A stretch of DNA of 53,426 bases from JAWLDA01 sp041686855 (lineage in GTDB: Bacteria; Bacillota; Limnochordia; DTU080; RSA5). Where the stretch lies: assembly GCA_041686855.1 (NCBI GenBank), contig JAWLDA010000022.1:1-53426 (forward strand), written 5' to 3'. This document shows positions 51,356-53,426 of the stretch, one piece after another (position 1 is the stretch's first letter; each line of letters starts with the position of its first letter). A program made the position numbers and the translations under genes. The notes beneath the pieces were generated by a model, which was not told where the DNA came from, did no database searches, and saw only the letters and a program-made list of their open reading frames with translations.

Positions 51356-52014
51356 AATACTTGGCCTCCTACTTCCACCGGCGGTACTTCGATGATGCCG
51401 TCACGCATCACGGCTCGAAAAAACCGAGGTGTCATCTCACTTTCAAAATCGATGTCGAGAAGCATCCAGCCGAGATCCCGCTCTCCCTTATGCACTGATT
51501 GCTCGACTGCTGCATCTTCAACTAACTCAAAATGGGCGGGGAACTCGCGACACCCTAAATATGGGCGATGAAAGCATTGACCTTTACGGGCCCGGCGAAT
51601 GAACATGTTGTAATGCTTGCTGGGATCGTCTTCGCCTTCGGCTTTCTCTGACATTTCAAAGTGTGCTTCAATCACGTAGGCGACATCGCGCAGCATCAAT
51701 GTGGCTCGCTGTTGCCGATCTTCCGATGCCACCTGCCAGAGCGCAATCGGCGTGCCGTTCATCGCTTTGCGGATATTCCCGGCCGGAATCTTGCTATTAA
51801 CTTCGTTTCGTCTTAAGTTCTCAAAACGAATCTCGTTGAGTACGTGGATTCTATCAATGACCCATCGGATTGCAGGTTTCCAGTGAATCGCCTCAAGGAT
51901 TCCTCGTGCCGCAGACGGTGTCATAGCATCGTAACTAACGCGCTCAGCTTTCATCTCCGGACGTGTGAAGCATGCGTAATCTCCCCAGACTTTCACTTTG
52001 ACTCCGTAGCTCAC
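51352..52014 (-). CDS. cas5: Cas5 (Cas5d type), crRNA-processing Cascade subunit
   Basis: A 220-residue RAMP protein. The N-terminus VKVWGDYACFTRPEMKAERVSYDAMTPSAA is typical of Cas5d, which in type I-C replaces Cas6 and cuts pre-crRNA at the repeat. GRCREFPAHFE-like features and a C-terminal FRAVMRDGIIEVP follow. The GTG start at 52014 is 12 bases after the cas3 stop. With no cas6 in the operon, this should be the processing nuclease. Confidence 0.94.
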   Translation of the reverse strand: MSYGVKVKVWGDYACFTRPEMKAERVSYDAMTPSAARGILEAIHWKPAIRWVIDRIHVLNEIRFENLRRNEVNSKIPAGNIRKAMNGTPIALWQVASEDRQQRATLMLRDVAYVIEAHFEMSEKAEGEDDPSKHYNMFIRRARKGQCFHRPYLGCREFPAHFELVEDAAVEQSVHKGERDLGWMLLDIDFESEMTPRFFRAVMRDGIIEVPPVEVGGQVF

Positions 52015-52026
52015 AACGTCACCCCC

Positions 52027-53355
52027 TTAAAAGATCAGCGGCTCATCTAAGAGACTCGATTGCGTTGGCTTCAGACCGACCTCTTCGTCGTACATGGAAA
52101 GATCCGTGAGCGACGTATACTGCTCCCCGATCACTTCAATGGCTTTATGGCGGGAGAGTTCGACAAACTCGTGTTGGTAGACCTGAACGATGAATGGCTG
52201 AAAACGGCGGGAGAGGCTCATGCTTGGACCTTTCCATCGCGCCTCTTCCATTAGCGCGGTACACTCAGTGTCCCTCGGGATGATGATTGGAGTCATGGGG
52301 CTATCGATGAGTTGAAAGTTCGCGTCCACTTCGCGAAACGGGAATGCTAACTGCATCGCACCCTTATTAAAGGCCGGAATGATTTGGTGTTCGTCGAGTT
52401 TCTCACCCTCGAACTCGTACAGAAGGCGAAAATACGCATCAATGGCCTCAAGAGCTAGGAGGTCGTTGTGTCTGCGCAACACCATCTCGGTGATCGCCGC
52501 CGTTCGCTGAAACCGTCCTCGGGGTTGGTGGTTCGCTTCCGGTCGGAATACGATCACATCGCCGGATTTGAGCCGGCCTTCACGATTGCAACGGCCGGCA
52601 GCCTGTGCAATAGAGTCGAGTCCGGCGATCGCACGATACACGATCGGAAAGTCGACGTCTACACCGGCCTCGATGAGCTGGGTGGATACGACGCGGCATA
52701 TTTCTCCGTTTCTTAGAGACTCTCGGATACTCTTTAGTTTCCTGGAACGATGTGCCGGGTACATTCGTGCACTAAGGTGATACGTTCCGGGACCCCGAAT
52801 ATGTTCGTACAACGAAGCTGCATGGTTTCGAGTGTTAACAATGCATAAGACCTGCTCAAGTTCCGCCAGTTGATCGCCAAGTGAGTTGTCGTCGAGATCA
52901 CCCACTGACCGAATGTGGACGCGCCGAAATGCGTCATAAAGTTCACGGGGATTGGGAGCGATTTCAACGGGAGTCGTGTTCTGTGGTAAGAGTCCATTAA
53001 TGCTCGGTTGTGTCGCGGTGCAAAAAAGTACGCTTACATTATAGTTTTGAACTAACTCGTTCAAGGCCCATAGGCACGGAATGAGATATGAAATCGGAAT
53101 CATTTGGGCCTCGTCCAAGATAACTACGCTCTTGGCTATGTTGTGCAGTTTGCGACAGCGCGAGCTCTTGTGCGAAAAGAGTGATTCGAAGAATTGCACG
53201 CTGGTCGTCACAACGATAGGGGCGTCCCAGTTTTCACTTGCAAGCCTTAACCGGTAGTCACGAATCGATTCATCGGCTTCATCGGCGTGTTGAAAATTGC
53301 TGTGGTGTTCGAGAATGCAATCGTCGCCTAGGAGCCTGTGTGAGTAAACCCACAC
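52027..53355 (-). CDS. cas3: Cas3 helicase-nuclease, N-terminally truncated
   Basis: The C-terminal 442 residues of Cas3. Helicase motifs II-VI are present: VVILDEAQMIP (DEAQ, motif II), LFCTATQPS (III), VLCIVNTRNHA (IV), VVSTQLIEAGVDVDF (V) and AQAAGRCNREGRLKSGD (VI). The HD nuclease domain and Walker A, normally the first 300 or so residues, are missing. The frame meets a TGA at 53362-53364, and the remaining bases to the window edge do not encode Cas3 in any frame. The first listed codon is a GTG without ribosome-binding site and is probably not a real start. This looks like interruption or deletion, not just the window edge. If so, interference would fail. Confidence 0.88.
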   Translation of the reverse strand: MWVYSHRLLGDDCILEHHSNFQHADEADESIRDYRLRLASENWDAPIVVTTSVQFFESLFSHKSSRCRKLHNIAKSVVILDEAQMIPISYLIPCLWALNELVQNYNVSVLFCTATQPSINGLLPQNTTPVEIAPNPRELYDAFRRVHIRSVGDLDDNSLGDQLAELEQVLCIVNTRNHAASLYEHIRGPGTYHLSARMYPAHRSRKLKSIRESLRNGEICRVVSTQLIEAGVDVDFPIVYRAIAGLDSIAQAAGRCNREGRLKSGDVIVFRPEANHQPRGRFQRTAAITEMVLRRHNDLLALEAIDAYFRLLYEFEGEKLDEHQIIPAFNKGAMQLAFPFREVDANFQLIDSPMTPIIIPRDTECTALMEEARWKGPSMSLSRRFQPFIVQVYQHEFVELSRHKAIEVIGEQYTSLTDLSMYDEEVGLKPTQSSLLDEPLIF

Positions 53356-53426
53356 TTTGACTCATCGAACCTTGACAACTGAATAGCGAATACCCGATGC
53401 ACTGGTGTCCACTGACGCTACCACTC
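53356..53426. other. Non-cas3 sequence at the right edge, possible insertion junction
   Basis: Read in the cas3 direction these 71 bases give a stop (TGA at 53362-53364) or unrelated residues in all frames, while the segment that would normally encode the HD-to-helicase part is absent. The stretch accttgacaactgaatagc (53369-53387) looks unlike the neighbouring cas genes. It may be the end of a mobile element or another rearrangement. Confidence 0.45.

Noticed and set aside
1..53426. tRNA or rRNA genes
   Set aside because: No cloverleaf with conserved TTC arm or rRNA segment was seen. The 14-base 16S-like stretch in a CRISPR spacer is too short to be an rRNA gene.

Overview
This window is a draft-assembly scaffold (it holds one run of exactly 100 N) from a moderately GC-rich bacterium. 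Strong AGGAGG-type ribosome-binding sites, GTG and TTG starts, YhaO/YhaN-like genes and a type I-C CRISPR system fit a Gram-positive-like (Bacillota or similar soil/thermophile) lineage. The sequence alone does not place it further.

Region 1 (1-5800) carries an endonuclease/exonuclease/phosphatase-fold enzyme, an alkaline-phosphatase-superfamily hydrolase, a TolB-like beta-propeller protein and an unusual winged-helix/PD-(D/E)XK protein. About 1.1 kb follows with no intact gene.

Region 2 (5813-16709) is a plus-strand catabolic block: an N-acetylneuraminate lyase translationally coupled to a BNR sialidase-like protein, a class-I glutamine-amidotransferase-type hydrolase, an orphan ABC sugar-binding protein, four Gfo/Idh/MocA oxidoreductases, a FadR-type GntR regulator and a fumarylacetoacetate-hydrolase-family enzyme. 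It reads as a sialic-acid or related acidic-sugar utilisation locus. No permease, ATPase, NanE or NanK is present in the window.

Region 3 (16784-38259) is a mixed chromosomal segment: CorA, a TetR gene coupled to a rifamycin-phosphotransferase-like enzyme, a luciferase-like oxidoreductase, a 240-bp repeat cluster with the assembly gap, an MDR reductase, a second TetR regulator with a readable promoter and operator, a membrane-anchored serine hydrolase, an ECF42-type sigma factor with its DGPF partner, an acyl-CoA-dehydrogenase-like enzyme, an Eis-like acetyltransferase, gamma-glutamyltransferase, a second orphan binding protein, a DUF4395 protein, a membrane protein and a Cys-rich protein of unknown function.

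Region 4 (38356-53426) is a nucleic-acid repair/defence island: a DnaQ-like exonuclease, a coupled Mre11/Rad50-type pair without a zinc hook (YhaO/YhaN-like), a DUF262-DUF1524-DUF4268 restriction-type protein, a probable HsdR remnant, and a type I-C CRISPR-Cas locus (cas3-cas5-cas8c-cas7-cas4-cas1-cas2 and an array on the minus strand). The cas3 gene lacks its HD domain and Walker A half, because the sequence at the right edge of the window is not cas3.

A recurring feature is short tandem repeats with many different unit lengths (8, 9, 11, 15, 17, 18, about 19 and 240 bp), nearly all in intergenic space. Several sit between converging genes. Two genes have their ribosome-binding site locked in a hairpin.
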